This document shows, one piece after another, positions 42,033-49,861 of a DNA stretch of 64,000 bases; position 1 is the stretch's first letter, and every line of letters begins with the position of its first letter. The translations under genes were made by a program, and so were the position numbers. Origin of the DNA: Geodermatophilus obscurus (GTDB taxonomy: Bacteria > Actinomycetota > Actinomycetes > Mycobacteriales > Geodermatophilaceae); assembly GCF_900115395.1 (NCBI RefSeq), contig NZ_FOWE01000002.1, forward strand, positions 310,001 through 374,000, read 5' to 3'. A model generated the notes under the pieces. That model was not told the DNA's origin and did not search any database. It saw nothing but the letters and a program-made list of their open reading frames with translations.

Positions 42033-43670
42033 GTGACGCCACCCGACGCCCGGCAGCCCGGCTCCGACGACGGCGACCGCACCGTCGAGGCCGTCCTCCG
42101 CCCGCCGGTCGGCTCGACCCGCGCCGAGACCGCTCCCGCGGGGTCCACCCGCACCGAGGGTGACGACGGGGCCTTCGCGCGCCCGGCCGGCGCCGACGGC
42201 CCGTTCGACCCGCCGGAGCGCCGGCGCCCCGTCGTGCAGGCGCCCCCGCCGGCGAGCCCCGCCCAGCAGGCGGCGTTCGGCCGGCCGGCCGCCGTCGCGG
42301 GCAGCTTCGCCGGTGACCGTCCCACTCCGCCGCCGCGGCCGGTCGCGCCGCCGCCGCCGGAGGCCGTCCTGCGTGCCTTCCGCGCCTCCGGCGGGCAGGC
42401 CGGCCTGCAGGAGCCGCCCGGCGGGCGCCCGGGCCGGCGGCGCACCTCGGCCGGGCCGTGGTGGAAGTCCGACGCCCGCAGCGACCCCTGGCGCGACCCG
42501 CACGCCCCGGCCGGCCTCACCGGCCCGGCGGTGTTCGAGGAGGAGTCCGAGCAGGAGGGCCCGGTCGTCGTCGACCGCAGGGGCCGCAGGAAGCTCCGGC
42601 TGCGCGACCTGTCGGTGCGCGTGGCCGCCCTCGTGGTGCTGGCGGTCCTGCTCGCCGGCGCGCTGGGCGGCGGCGTCGGCTACCTGCTCACCCGCGAGGC
42701 CGCCGAGACGCCGCTGCTCGCGCCCGGGACCACCCTGTCGGAGACCGACGAGGGCGTCACCCGCGAACCGGGGTCGGTGTCCGACATCGCCGACCGCGTC
42801 TCGCCCGCGGTCGTGTCCATCGAGGTGCGCATCGGCGACGCCGGGGCCACCGGCTCGGGCGTGGTCGTCGACGGCGAGAACGGCTACATCGTCACCAACA
42901 ACCACGTCATCTCCGGCGCCGACGGCGTCGAGGGCGCCGAGATCCGCGCGGTGTTCAGCGACGGCAACGGGTCCGAGGCGCGCATCGTCGGCCGCGACCC
43001 GGCCAGCGACATCGCCGTCGTCAAGGTCGAGCGGCCCGGGCTGGTCACCGCCTCGCTCGGCAGCGCCGACGACGTCGTGGTGGGCGACCCCGTGGTGGCC
43101 ATCGGCTCACCGCTGGGCCTGGCCGGCACCGTCACCAGCGGGATCGTCAGCGCCCTGGACCGGCCGGTGCGGCTGGCCGGGGAGGGCAGCGACACCAACG
43201 CGGTCATCAGCGCCGTGCAGACCGACGCCCCGATCAACCCCGGCAACTCCGGCGGGGCGCTGGTCGACGCCACCGGCGCGGTCATCGGCATCAACACCGC
43301 CATCGCCTCGCTCGGGGGCGGCAGCGTCGGCCTGGGCTTCGCCATCCCCATCGACACCGCCCGCGACATCGCCGAGCAGCTGATCGCCACCGGCTCGGCG
43401 GTGCACGCCGCGCTCGGGGTCAACACGCGGTCGGTCACCGACGGCACCCGCGACGGTGCCCTGGTCCTCAACGTGGAGCCCGGCAGCGCCGCCGCCGCCG
43501 CGGGCATCCGCGAGCAGGACGTGATCATCGCCGTCGACGACCGGCGGGTCGGCAGCTCCGAGGAGCTCGTCGTCGCCGTCGACTCCCGGCGGCCGGGCGA
43601 CGTGGTCACCGTCGAACTCGTCCGCAACGGGTCCTCGACGACGGTGCAGGCGACGCTCGACCAGGCCTAG
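42033..43670 (+). CDS. htrA: HtrA-like membrane-anchored serine protease with PDZ domain
   Basis: A 545-residue protein. A long Pro/Arg-rich cytoplasmic N-terminus (~190 residues) precedes one membrane helix (VRVAALVVLAVLLAGALGGGVGYLL, ~193-219). The extracytoplasmic trypsin-like domain has catalytic His291 (TNNHVI), Asp326 (SDIAVV) and Ser406 (GNSGGAL), then a PDZ domain (AAGIREQDVIIAVDDRRVG). It degrades or refolds damaged envelope proteins; part of the SigE stress locus as in Rv1223. GTG 42033 follows GGGAGG. Confidence 0.95.
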   Translation: MTPPDARQPGSDDGDRTVEAVLRPPVGSTRAETAPAGSTRTEGDDGAFARPAGADGPFDPPERRRPVVQAPPPASPAQQAAFGRPAAVAGSFAGDRPTPPPRPVAPPPPEAVLRAFRASGGQAGLQEPPGGRPGRRRTSAGPWWKSDARSDPWRDPHAPAGLTGPAVFEEESEQEGPVVVDRRGRRKLRLRDLSVRVAALVVLAVLLAGALGGGVGYLLTREAAETPLLAPGTTLSETDEGVTREPGSVSDIADRVSPAVVSIEVRIGDAGATGSGVVVDGENGYIVTNNHVISGADGVEGAEIRAVFSDGNGSEARIVGRDPASDIAVVKVERPGLVTASLGSADDVVVGDPVVAIGSPLGLAGTVTSGIVSALDRPVRLAGEGSDTNAVISAVQTDAPINPGNSGGALVDATGAVIGINTAIASLGGGSVGLGFAIPIDTARDIAEQLIATGSAVHAALGVNTRSVTDGTRDGALVLNVEPGSAAAAAGIREQDVIIAVDDRRVGSSEELVVAVDSRRPGDVVTVELVRNGSSTTVQATLDQA

Positions 43671-43689
43671 TCGGGGCCGCGCAGCGAAC

Positions 43690-43695
43690 TACCCT
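43690..43695 (+). promoter_or_regulatory. Possible -10 box of tatB
   Basis: TACCCT 42 bases before the tatB GTG, in the short gap after htrA. Confidence 0.35.
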
Positions 43696-43737
43696 GGGGC
43701 GCGGGCCGCGCCGGCGGCAGGACGACGGGAGCAGCGG

Positions 43738-44148
43738 GTGTTCGACTCGATCGGCTGGGGCGAGATCGTGGTCCTCGCGCTGGCCGCGCTGTTCATCTTC
43801 GGGCCCGAGCGACTGCCCACCCTGGCCAAGGACGCCGCGGCGGGCCTGAAGAAGGTCCGGACGGCGCTCACCGGCGTGCGCGCCCAGGTCGACGACTCGC
43901 TCGGCGACGAGCTGGCCGGCCTGCGCGACCTCGACCTGCGCAAGTACCACCCCAAGACGTTCATCCGGTCGCAGCTCTTCGACGACGACGGCGCCCCGCC
44001 GGTGCGCCGCGGCAGCGCCGGCGGACCCCGGGCCCCCGGCGGCGCGAACGGCGCCGCCGCGGGGGCCACCGCGGCGAGCCTGGTCAAGCCGGCGCGCGTC
44101 GACCGCGACCGCAGCGTCCCGCCGCCGTTCGACGTCGACGCCACCTGA
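43738..44148 (+). CDS. tatB: Sec-independent translocase protein TatB
   Basis: A 136-residue twin-arginine translocation subunit. The N-terminal helix is FDSIGWGEIVVLALAALFIFGPERLP, with the Gly-Pro hinge and Glu typical of TatB, then an amphipathic helix (LAKDAAAGLKKVRTALTGVRAQ) and an unstructured tail. TatB receives folded Tat substrates together with TatC. GTG 43738 with GGGAG upstream. Position after htrA matches Rv1224. Confidence 0.95.
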   Translation: MFDSIGWGEIVVLALAALFIFGPERLPTLAKDAAAGLKKVRTALTGVRAQVDDSLGDELAGLRDLDLRKYHPKTFIRSQLFDDDGAPPVRRGSAGGPRAPGGANGAAAGATAASLVKPARVDRDRSVPPPFDVDAT

Positions 44149-44167
44149 GCCGCCGGGCACAGCGCCG

Positions 44168-44761
44168 GTGGACGCCGACTGCTGGGTCGACCCGAGCTGT
44201 CCCTACAGCTGGGTGACCGCCTGCTGGCTGGCGGAGGTCGAGCGGGCCCGCGAGGTCCGGGTCCGCTGGCACGTGATGAGCCTGGCGGTGCTCAACGAGG
44301 GCCGCGAGGACGACCCCGAGGGCGATCCCGAGGGCTGGCTGTGGCAGCCGGCGCGGCTGTTCGCGGTGGTCGCCGACCGCCACGCGCAGGAGGCGTTCGT
44401 CGCGCTGCACCGCGCGTGGGGCGAGGCGGTGCACACGCGGGGGGAGTGGCCCGAGGTCGGCGGCCTGCTCGCCGCGGCCGGGCTGCCCCGGGAGCTGGCC
44501 GCCGTCATGGGCTCCGAGGAGCACGACGGCCTGGTCCGCGCCTCCCACGGGGCCGGGATCTCCCTGGTCGGCACGCACGTCGGCACGCCCGTGGTGGCGG
44601 TGCCGGGCGCGGACGGCCCGGTCGCCTGGTTCGGCCCGGTGCTGTCCCGGGTGCCGCGCGGCGAGGCGGCGGGCCGGCTGTGGGACGGCGTCCTGCTGGT
44701 CACCGGGACACCGGGCTTCCACGAGCTGACGGGGGCGCCGCACGCGCCGCCGGTGACCTGA
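44168..44761 (+). CDS. DsbA-family thioredoxin-fold protein (mycothiol-dependent nitroreductase type)
   Basis: A 197-residue protein of the DsbA/Rv2466c-like group: CWVDPSCPYSWVTACWLAEV at the N-terminus and the conserved C-terminal GTPVVAVPGADGPVAWFGPVLSRVPRGEEA-like segment with the cis-Pro loop. The active site reads Cys-Pro-Tyr-Ser, a monothiol, so glutaredoxin-like chemistry with mycothiol is possible. mshB at 7.2 kb shows mycothiol is made. No signal peptide, so cytosolic. Convergent with mrp. Confidence 0.85.
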   Translation: MDADCWVDPSCPYSWVTACWLAEVERAREVRVRWHVMSLAVLNEGREDDPEGDPEGWLWQPARLFAVVADRHAQEAFVALHRAWGEAVHTRGEWPEVGGLLAAAGLPRELAAVMGSEEHDGLVRASHGAGISLVGTHVGTPVVAVPGADGPVAWFGPVLSRVPRGEAAGRLWDGVLLVTGTPGFHELTGAPHAPPVT

Positions 44762-44771
44762 GCCGGGAACG

Positions 44772-44807
44772 CCGGAGGCCCGGTCCCTGGTGGGACCGGG
44801 CCTCCGG
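44772..44807. terminator. Bidirectional terminator between the DsbA-like gene and mrp
   Basis: Perfect 16-bp stem (44772-44787 with 44792-44807), 4-base loop, in the 51-base gap between convergent stops. Confidence 0.8.
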
Positions 44808-44812
44808 TGCGC

Positions 44813-45973
44813 TCAGCGGCGGACGGGGGTGAGCCCCAGCGACATGCCGGACAGCCCACGCTGGCGGACGGCGAGCGACTCGGCGATGGCCGACAGCGCC
44901 TTCGCGGCGGGGGTCTCGGGGTCGGCGAGCACGATCGGCGCACCGGCGTCGCCGGACTCGCGCAGCCGCGTGTCGAGCGGGATCTGGCCGAGCAGCGGCA
45001 CCCGGGCGCCGAGCGTGCGGGTCAGCGCGTCGGAGACCGCCTGACCGCCTCCGGAGCCGAAGACCTCCATGCGCGAGCCGTCGGGCAGCTCGAGCCAGGA
45101 CATGTTCTCGATGACGCCGACCACCTGCTGGTGGGTCTGCGTGGCGATCGCGCCGGCCCGCTCGGCCACCTCGGCGGCGGCCAGCTGCGGCGTGGTCACC
45201 ACGAGGATCTCGGCGGTGGGCAGCAGCTGGGCGATGGAGATGGCGACGTCGCCGGTGCCGGGCGGCAGGTCGAGCAGCAGGACGTCGAGGTCGCCCCACC
45301 ACACGTCGGCGAGGAACTGCTGCAGCGCGCGGTGCAGCATCGGCCCGCGCCACACGACCGGGGTGTTGCCCGGGGTGAACATGCCGATCGAGATGACCTT
45401 CACGCCCATCGACTGCGGCGGCATGATCATGTTGTCGACCTGCGTCGGCTTGTCGTCGACGCCGAGCATGCGGGGCACCGAGTGGCCGTAGATGTCGGCG
45501 TCCACGACGCCCACCGACAGGCCCTTCTTCGCCAGCGCGGCGGCCAGGTTGACCGTGACGCTGGACTTGCCGACGCCGCCCTTGCCGGAGGCGACGGCGT
45601 AGACGCGGGTCAGCGACCCCGGCTGGGCGAAGGGGATCACCGGCTCGGCGGCGTCGGTGCCGCGCACGGTCCTGCGCAGCTCGGCGCGCTGCTCGTCGCT
45701 CATGACGTCCAGGCCGACCTGCACCGAGGTCACGCCGGCGACGGCGGACACCGCGGTGGTGACCCGGTTGGTGATGGTCTCGCGCATCGGGCAGCCGGCC
45801 ACGGTGAGGTAGACCTCGACCCGCACGGCGCCCGGGTCGCCGCCGACGCCGATCTGCACGTCCTTGACCATGCCGAGCTCGGTCAGCGGACGGTTGATCT
45901 CCGGGTCCTGGACGGTGGCCAGAGCGGCGGTGACGGCGTCGAGCGCCGGCGAGCCGGTCAGCGTGTCGGACAT
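44813..45973 (-). CDS. mrp: Mrp/NBP35-type ATP-binding Fe-S carrier protein
   Basis: A 386-residue P-loop ATPase. N-terminal MIP18/DUF59 domain (DAVTAALATVQDPEINRPLTELGMV, residues ~10-95), then VASGKGGVGKSSVTVNLAAALA, the deviant Walker A, and DLPPGTGDVAISIAQ. Mrp proteins bind and transfer iron-sulphur clusters. Orthologue of Rv1229c by position. ATG 45973; a GGAG lies somewhat far upstream (~15 bases). Confidence 0.95.
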   Translation of the reverse strand: MSDTLTGSPALDAVTAALATVQDPEINRPLTELGMVKDVQIGVGGDPGAVRVEVYLTVAGCPMRETITNRVTTAVSAVAGVTSVQVGLDVMSDEQRAELRRTVRGTDAAEPVIPFAQPGSLTRVYAVASGKGGVGKSSVTVNLAAALAKKGLSVGVVDADIYGHSVPRMLGVDDKPTQVDNMIMPPQSMGVKVISIGMFTPGNTPVVWRGPMLHRALQQFLADVWWGDLDVLLLDLPPGTGDVAISIAQLLPTAEILVVTTPQLAAAEVAERAGAIATQTHQQVVGVIENMSWLELPDGSRMEVFGSGGGQAVSDALTRTLGARVPLLGQIPLDTRLRESGDAGAPIVLADPETPAAKALSAIAESLAVRQRGLSGMSLGLTPVRR

Positions 45974-46177
45974 GGGGGGATGTGTCTCCTTCGACGGGGG
46001 GACCCGGCTGCGGGCGCCGCACACGGCGGGGACCGCCTCCCGGGCCACCTGTCACTGTACGGCGGTCGGCACCGGGTGCCGCCCGGCGCGGGGGTGATGT
46101 GCTGCGCACCGCGGCGGCACTCCCGCACAGGTCAACGCCGTGCCGGGCGCGTCCCTTCCCCGTCCGCCGTGGGTCGC

Positions 46178-46183
46178 TAGCCT
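46178..46183 (+). promoter_or_regulatory. -10 box of azlC, leaderless layout
   Basis: TAGCCT ends 8 bases before the GTG at 46192. The 218-base region before it, divergent from mrp, shows nothing else recognisable. Confidence 0.5.
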
Positions 46184-46191
46184 CGGCTCCC

Positions 46192-46893
46192 GTGTCCGGA
46201 CCCGCCCGCGCCGCCGTGCTCCGGGACGCCGTCGGGCTCGGTGTCGCCGTCGGGCTCTACGGCGTGGCCTTCGGCGCGGCCGCCGACGCCGCCGGCCTGG
46301 ACCCCTGGCAGGCGCTGGCCCTGTCGCTGCTGATGTTCACCGGCGCCTCGCAGTTCGCGCTGGTCGGCGTGCTGGGGGCCGGCGGGGGAGCGGTCGCCGC
46401 GGTCGGCAGCGCCCTGCTGCTGGGCACCCGCAACACCGTCTACGGCGTCCGGCTGCTGCCGCTGCTGTCGCCGCGCGGCCTGCTGCGCCGGCTCGGGACG
46501 GCGCACTGGGTCATCGACGAGACGACGGCGCTGGCCGTGGCCGCACCCGACCGCGCGCTGGCCCGGCTGGCGTTCCTCGCCGGCGGGGCGTCGATCTTCG
46601 CCGTCTGGAACGCCACGACCGTGGTGGGCGCGCTCGGGGCCGCGGCGCTGGGGGCGACCGCGCAGGCGGCGCTGGACGCCGTGGTGCCCGCCGCGTTCCT
46701 CGCGCTGCTCTGGCCGCGGCTGCGCGCCGGCGCCGAGGAGCCCGCCGTCGCCCGCCGGGTCGCCCTGGGCGGCGCGGTGGTGGCGCTGGCGCTCACCCCG
46801 TTCGTCCCGCCGGGCGTGCAGGTGGTCGCCGCCGTCGTCGCGGTCGCGCTGGCCGGCCGGCCGCGGTGTGAGCAGCGGGAGGCGGCCGCGTGA
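46192..46893 (+). CDS. azlC: AzlC family branched-chain amino acid exporter subunit
   Basis: A 233-residue polytopic protein. GVAVGLYGVAFGAAADAAGLDPWQALALSLLMFTGASQFALVGVL is the AzlC signature. AzlC works with the small AzlD, encoded next, to export branched-chain amino acids or analogues. GTG start is leaderless by spacing. A copy of the azlD start region lies in its last codons. Confidence 0.9.
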   Translation: MSGPARAAVLRDAVGLGVAVGLYGVAFGAAADAAGLDPWQALALSLLMFTGASQFALVGVLGAGGGAVAAVGSALLLGTRNTVYGVRLLPLLSPRGLLRRLGTAHWVIDETTALAVAAPDRALARLAFLAGGASIFAVWNATTVVGALGAAALGATAQAALDAVVPAAFLALLWPRLRAGAEEPAVARRVALGGAVVALALTPFVPPGVQVVAAVVAVALAGRPRCEQREAAA

Positions 46894-46916
46894 GGGGCAT
46901 CGCGTGAGCAGCGGGA
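46868..46916 (+). repeat. 13-bp direct repeat carrying two in-frame GTG starts
   Basis: GTGAGCAGCGGGA occurs at 46868-46880 and 46904-46916, 36 bases apart, so both copies are in the azlD frame. Confidence 0.75.
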
Positions 46917-47221
46917 CGCTGTGGGCGGTGGTCCTGGCCGGCTCGCTGGGCTGCTACCTGCTCAAGCTCGCCGGGCTGTCGGTCCCGGCGGCCTGGGTGG
47001 AGCGGCCGTGGGTCATGCGCATGGTCACCTTCGTCCCGGCCGCGCTGCTGGCCGCCCTGGTGGCGGTGCAGGCCGTGGCGTCCGGTCAGGACCTGGTCGT
47101 CGACGGCCGGCTGGCCGGGCTGGCCGCCGCCGCGGTCGCCCTCGCGCTGCGCGCCCCGTTCGTCGTGGTGCTCGTGGTGGCCGGCGCCACCGGCGCCCTC
47201 GTGCACGTGATCGGAGGCTGA
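46904..47221 (+). CDS. azlD: AzlD family transporter subunit
   Basis: A 105-residue protein of about three to four helices (LWAVVLAGSLGCYLLKLAGL; VMRMVTFVPAALLAALVAVQAV). It is the AzlD partner of AzlC. GTG 46904 places the first helix right after the start; the duplicated GTG 46868 would add 12 polar residues and overlap azlC by 26 bases. Coupled to the chorismate mutase gene by a one-base gap. Confidence 0.85.
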   Translation: MSSGTLWAVVLAGSLGCYLLKLAGLSVPAAWVERPWVMRMVTFVPAALLAALVAVQAVASGQDLVVDGRLAGLAAAAVALALRAPFVVVLVVAGATGALVHVIGG

Positions 47222-47222
47222 G

Positions 47223-47537
47223 GTGGCGGAGTTCCGGGACCTGGCCGGCGTCCGCGCCGCGATCGACGGGCTCGACGGGGAGCTCGTCACCCTGCTGGCC
47301 CGGCGCGAGCGGCTGGTGCGCGCGGCGGCGCGGTTCAAGGCGGACGCGGCGGCGGTGCGCGCCCCCGACCGCGTCGAGCAGGTCGTCGCCCGGGCGCGGC
47401 GGCTGGCGGGCGCCTCCGGCGGCAGCCCCGAGGTGGCCGAGCGCGTGTACCGGGCGATGATCGCGGCGTTCGTCGACCTGGAAATGTCGGTGGCCGAGGT
47501 GCGCGACGACGGACCGGGCGGCCCGGCCGGCGCCTGA
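47223..47537 (+). CDS. Chorismate mutase-like (AroQ type) protein
   Basis: A 104-residue helical protein: FRDLAGVRAAIDGLDGELVTLLARRERLVRAAARFK. The Asp-x2-Leu-x2-Leu-x2-Arg pattern and following Lys are those of the AroQ helix bundle, which turns chorismate to prephenate. It is co-transcribed with azlCD, suggesting that the exporter pair handles an aromatic or shikimate-linked compound. Some such proteins have lost activity; key residues look present. Confidence 0.85.
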   Translation: MAEFRDLAGVRAAIDGLDGELVTLLARRERLVRAAARFKADAAAVRAPDRVEQVVARARRLAGASGGSPEVAERVYRAMIAAFVDLEMSVAEVRDDGPGGPAGA

Positions 47538-47549
47538 CGCGGGACCCGC

Positions 47550-48026
47550 TCAGAAGAGGCGGTCCTCCCGCTGCTCGAGGTCGAGCAGGAAGCGCTTGCG
47601 GGCGAGCCCGCCGCCGAAGCCGACCAGGCTGCCGTCGGCGCCGACCACCCGGTGGCAGGGCACGACGATCGCCAGCGGGTTGCGGCCGCAGGCCAGGCCG
47701 ACCGCCTGGGCGCCGCCGGGCTGTCCGACGGCCCGCGCCACGGCGCCGTAGGTGCTCGTGCGCCCGTAGGGGATGCGGCCGAGCTCGTCCCAGACGGCCA
47801 GCTCGAAGTCGCTGCCCCGCGGTCGCAGCGGCAGGTCGAAGGTCTCCCGCTCGCCGGTGAGGTACCCGCCGAGCTGCGCGGTCACCGCGGACAGCGCGGC
47901 GTCGTCGCGCGCGCCGAGGTCGGCCTGCGGATCGGGAGGGGAGAGGTACAGCCGGACGAGCACCCCGTCGTCGGTGACGACGGTCAGCGGCCCGACCGGC
48001 GAGGGCAGCACCGCGTGCGCGCGCAT
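47550..48026 (-). CDS. ogt: Methylated-DNA--protein-cysteine methyltransferase
   Basis: A 158-residue DNA repair protein that removes O6-methylguanine by transfer to its own cysteine. The C-terminal domain has the active-site NPLAIVVPCHRVVGADGSL, preceded by FELAVWDELGRIPYGRTSTYGAVA (DNA-binding helix with Tyr and Arg finger). The N-terminal domain is short. ATG 48026. Convergent with the chorismate mutase gene. Confidence 0.95.
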   Translation of the reverse strand: MRAHAVLPSPVGPLTVVTDDGVLVRLYLSPPDPQADLGARDDAALSAVTAQLGGYLTGERETFDLPLRPRGSDFELAVWDELGRIPYGRTSTYGAVARAVGQPGGAQAVGLACGRNPLAIVVPCHRVVGADGSLVGFGGGLARKRFLLDLEQREDRLF

Positions 48027-48063
48027 GCCCGGCAGTGTGCCGCGGGGGGACGACGGTTCCCGC

Positions 48064-48606
48064 TCAGCCGACCGACTCGCGCCGCTCCCGCTCGGCCCGC
48101 TCCGCCTTCCGGCGCTTGCGCTCGCGGCGCTCGGCCTCCTCGGCCTCCTCCGGGACCAGCCGGGTGAGCTCGCCGCGGATGAAGTCACGGGTGGCCAGCT
48201 CGCCGATCGCCAGGCGCAGCGCGGCGAGCTCGCGGGCCAGGTACTCGGTGTCGGCGCGGGTGGAGGCGGCGCGGGCACGGTCCTCCTCGGCCTGCACGCG
48301 GTCGCGGTCGGCCTGCCGGTTCTGCGCCAGCAGGATCAGCGGCGCGGCGTAGGCGGCCTGGGTGGAGAAGGCCAGGTTGAGCAGGATGAACGGGTAGGGG
48401 TCCCACCGCAGGTCCACCGCGACCACGTTCAGGCCGATCCACACGATCACGATGAACGTCTGGACGGCGAGGAAGCGGCCGGTGCCGAGGAAGCGCGCGA
48501 TGCCCTCGGCGAAGCGGCCGACGGCGTCGGGGTCCAGCCGCAGGAAGTCGCTGAGGCTGCGCGTCGAGCCGCGGGGGACGTCGAGGCGGCGCCCGGACTC
48601 AGCCAC
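48064..48606 (-). CDS. DUF1003 membrane protein
   Basis: A 180-residue protein with two membrane helices (FLAVQTFIVIVWIGLNVVAV and PYPFILLNLAFSTQAAYAAPLILLAQNRQ) and a long charged C-terminal coiled coil (RRERKRRKAERAERERRES). It matches DUF1003, unknown function. Overlaps the CBS-domain gene by 8 bases, and the pair corresponds to Rv1231c-Rv1232c. Association with magnesium or other cation handling is inferred from that partner. Confidence 0.9.
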   Translation of the reverse strand: MAESGRRLDVPRGSTRSLSDFLRLDPDAVGRFAEGIARFLGTGRFLAVQTFIVIVWIGLNVVAVDLRWDPYPFILLNLAFSTQAAYAAPLILLAQNRQADRDRVQAEEDRARAASTRADTEYLARELAALRLAIGELATRDFIRGELTRLVPEEAEEAERRERKRRKAERAERERRESVG

Positions 48607-49837
48607 GACGGGCCCGCTCGCGCCAGTCCTCGGGCAGCAGGTGGTCCAGGACGTCGTCGACGCTCACCGCGCCGACCAGCCGGCCCTGCTCGTCGACCAC
48701 CGGCGCGGCGACCAGGTTGTAGGTGGCGAAGTAGCGGGTGACCTCGGCGAGCGGGGCCTCCGGCCGCAGCGGTTCCAGGTCGTCGAGGGCGCCGCTGACC
48801 AGCGTCGAGGGGGGCTCGCGCAGCAGCCGCTGGATGTGCGCCAGGCCCAGGTAGCGCCCGGTCGGCGTGGCCGACGGCGGCCGGCAGACGTAGACCTGGC
48901 TGGCCAGCGACGGGGTGAGCTCGGGCTCGCGCACCCGGGCCAGCGCCTCGGCGATCGTGGCGTCGGGGGCGAGGATCACCGGCTCGCTGGTCATCATCCC
49001 GCCGGCGGTGTCCTCGGAGTACTTCAGCAGCTGGCGCACCGGCTCGGCCTCGCCGGGCTCCATCAGCTCGAGCAGCCGGTCACGGTCCACGTTCGACAGC
49101 TCGGCGAGCAGGTCGGCGGCGTCGTCGGGGTCCATCTCCTCGAGGACGTCGGCGGCCCGGCGCTCCTCCAGCGTGCCCAGGATGGTGATCTGCTCGCCGC
49201 CGGGCAGCTCGCCGAGGACGTCGGCCAGCCGCTCGTCGTCGAGGGCCTCGGCCACCTCGTGCCGCCGCTTGACCGGCAGGTCCTGCAGCGCGTGCGCGAG
49301 GTCGGCGGCGTTGAGCTCGCGGTAGGTGGCCAGCAGCGTCTCGGTGCCCTGACCGGTCTCGGACAGTGCCAGCCCCTCGACCTCGGCCCACGCCAGCTGG
49401 TGCAGCTGTCCCCGGCGGCCGAGGCGGCCGGGCTCCTGGACGGCGAGCCGGGTGATCTGCCACTCGCCGGTACGCGTGTGCTCCATGCCCGCGTCGACGA
49501 CGGTGGCGGGCCGGCCGGACTCGCGGATGGTGACCGTGCGGTCGAGCAGCTCGCCCAGGACCAGCGTCTCGCCGCGCCGCTGCTCGAAGCGCTTGAGGTT
49601 CAGCGTGCCGGAGGACAGCACCACCGCGCCCGGGTCGACCGTGGTGACCCGGCCCATCGGGACGAAGATGCGGCGGCGGGCCACCACCTCCACGACCAGG
49701 CCCAGCGCCCGCGGGCAGGCGGTGCCCACCCGCATCGCCACGACGACGTCCCGCAACCGGCCGACCCGGTCCCCGTTGGGGTCGAAGACGGGGAGTCCGG
49801 CGAGCCGGGAGACGTATGCCCTGGTCACCGTGCTCAC
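48599..49837 (-). CDS. PRC-barrel / MgtE N-domain / CBS-domain protein
   Basis: A 412-residue soluble protein. N-terminal PRC-barrel-like domain (SRLAGLPVFDPNGDRVGRLRDVVVAM), central MgtE N-terminal superhelix (ADLAHALQDLPVKRRHEVAEAL; DVLEEMDPDDAADLLAELS), and two CBS domains (MMTSEPVILAPDATIAEAL; YNLVAAPVVDEQGRLVGAVSVDDVLDHL). It resembles the regulatory half of MgtE without the channel. Position matches Rv1232c. Mg2+ or nucleotide sensing is inferred. GTG 49837 with a leaderless -10. Confidence 0.9.
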   Translation of the reverse strand: MSTVTRAYVSRLAGLPVFDPNGDRVGRLRDVVVAMRVGTACPRALGLVVEVVARRRIFVPMGRVTTVDPGAVVLSSGTLNLKRFEQRRGETLVLGELLDRTVTIRESGRPATVVDAGMEHTRTGEWQITRLAVQEPGRLGRRGQLHQLAWAEVEGLALSETGQGTETLLATYRELNAADLAHALQDLPVKRRHEVAEALDDERLADVLGELPGGEQITILGTLEERRAADVLEEMDPDDAADLLAELSNVDRDRLLELMEPGEAEPVRQLLKYSEDTAGGMMTSEPVILAPDATIAEALARVREPELTPSLASQVYVCRPPSATPTGRYLGLAHIQRLLREPPSTLVSGALDDLEPLRPEAPLAEVTRYFATYNLVAAPVVDEQGRLVGAVSVDDVLDHLLPEDWRERARRG

Positions 49838-49845
49838 GGTTGCTG

Positions 49846-49855
49846 AGGTTACCGT
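49846..49855. promoter_or_regulatory. Overlapping divergent -10 boxes (bidirectional promoter)
   Basis: Minus-strand TAACCT (49851-49846) and plus-strand TACCGT (49850-49855) share the TA pair at 49850-49851. They lie 8 and 6 bases from the two divergent GTG starts, which are only 24 bases apart. Confidence 0.6.
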
Positions 49856-49861
49856 CGGCGC

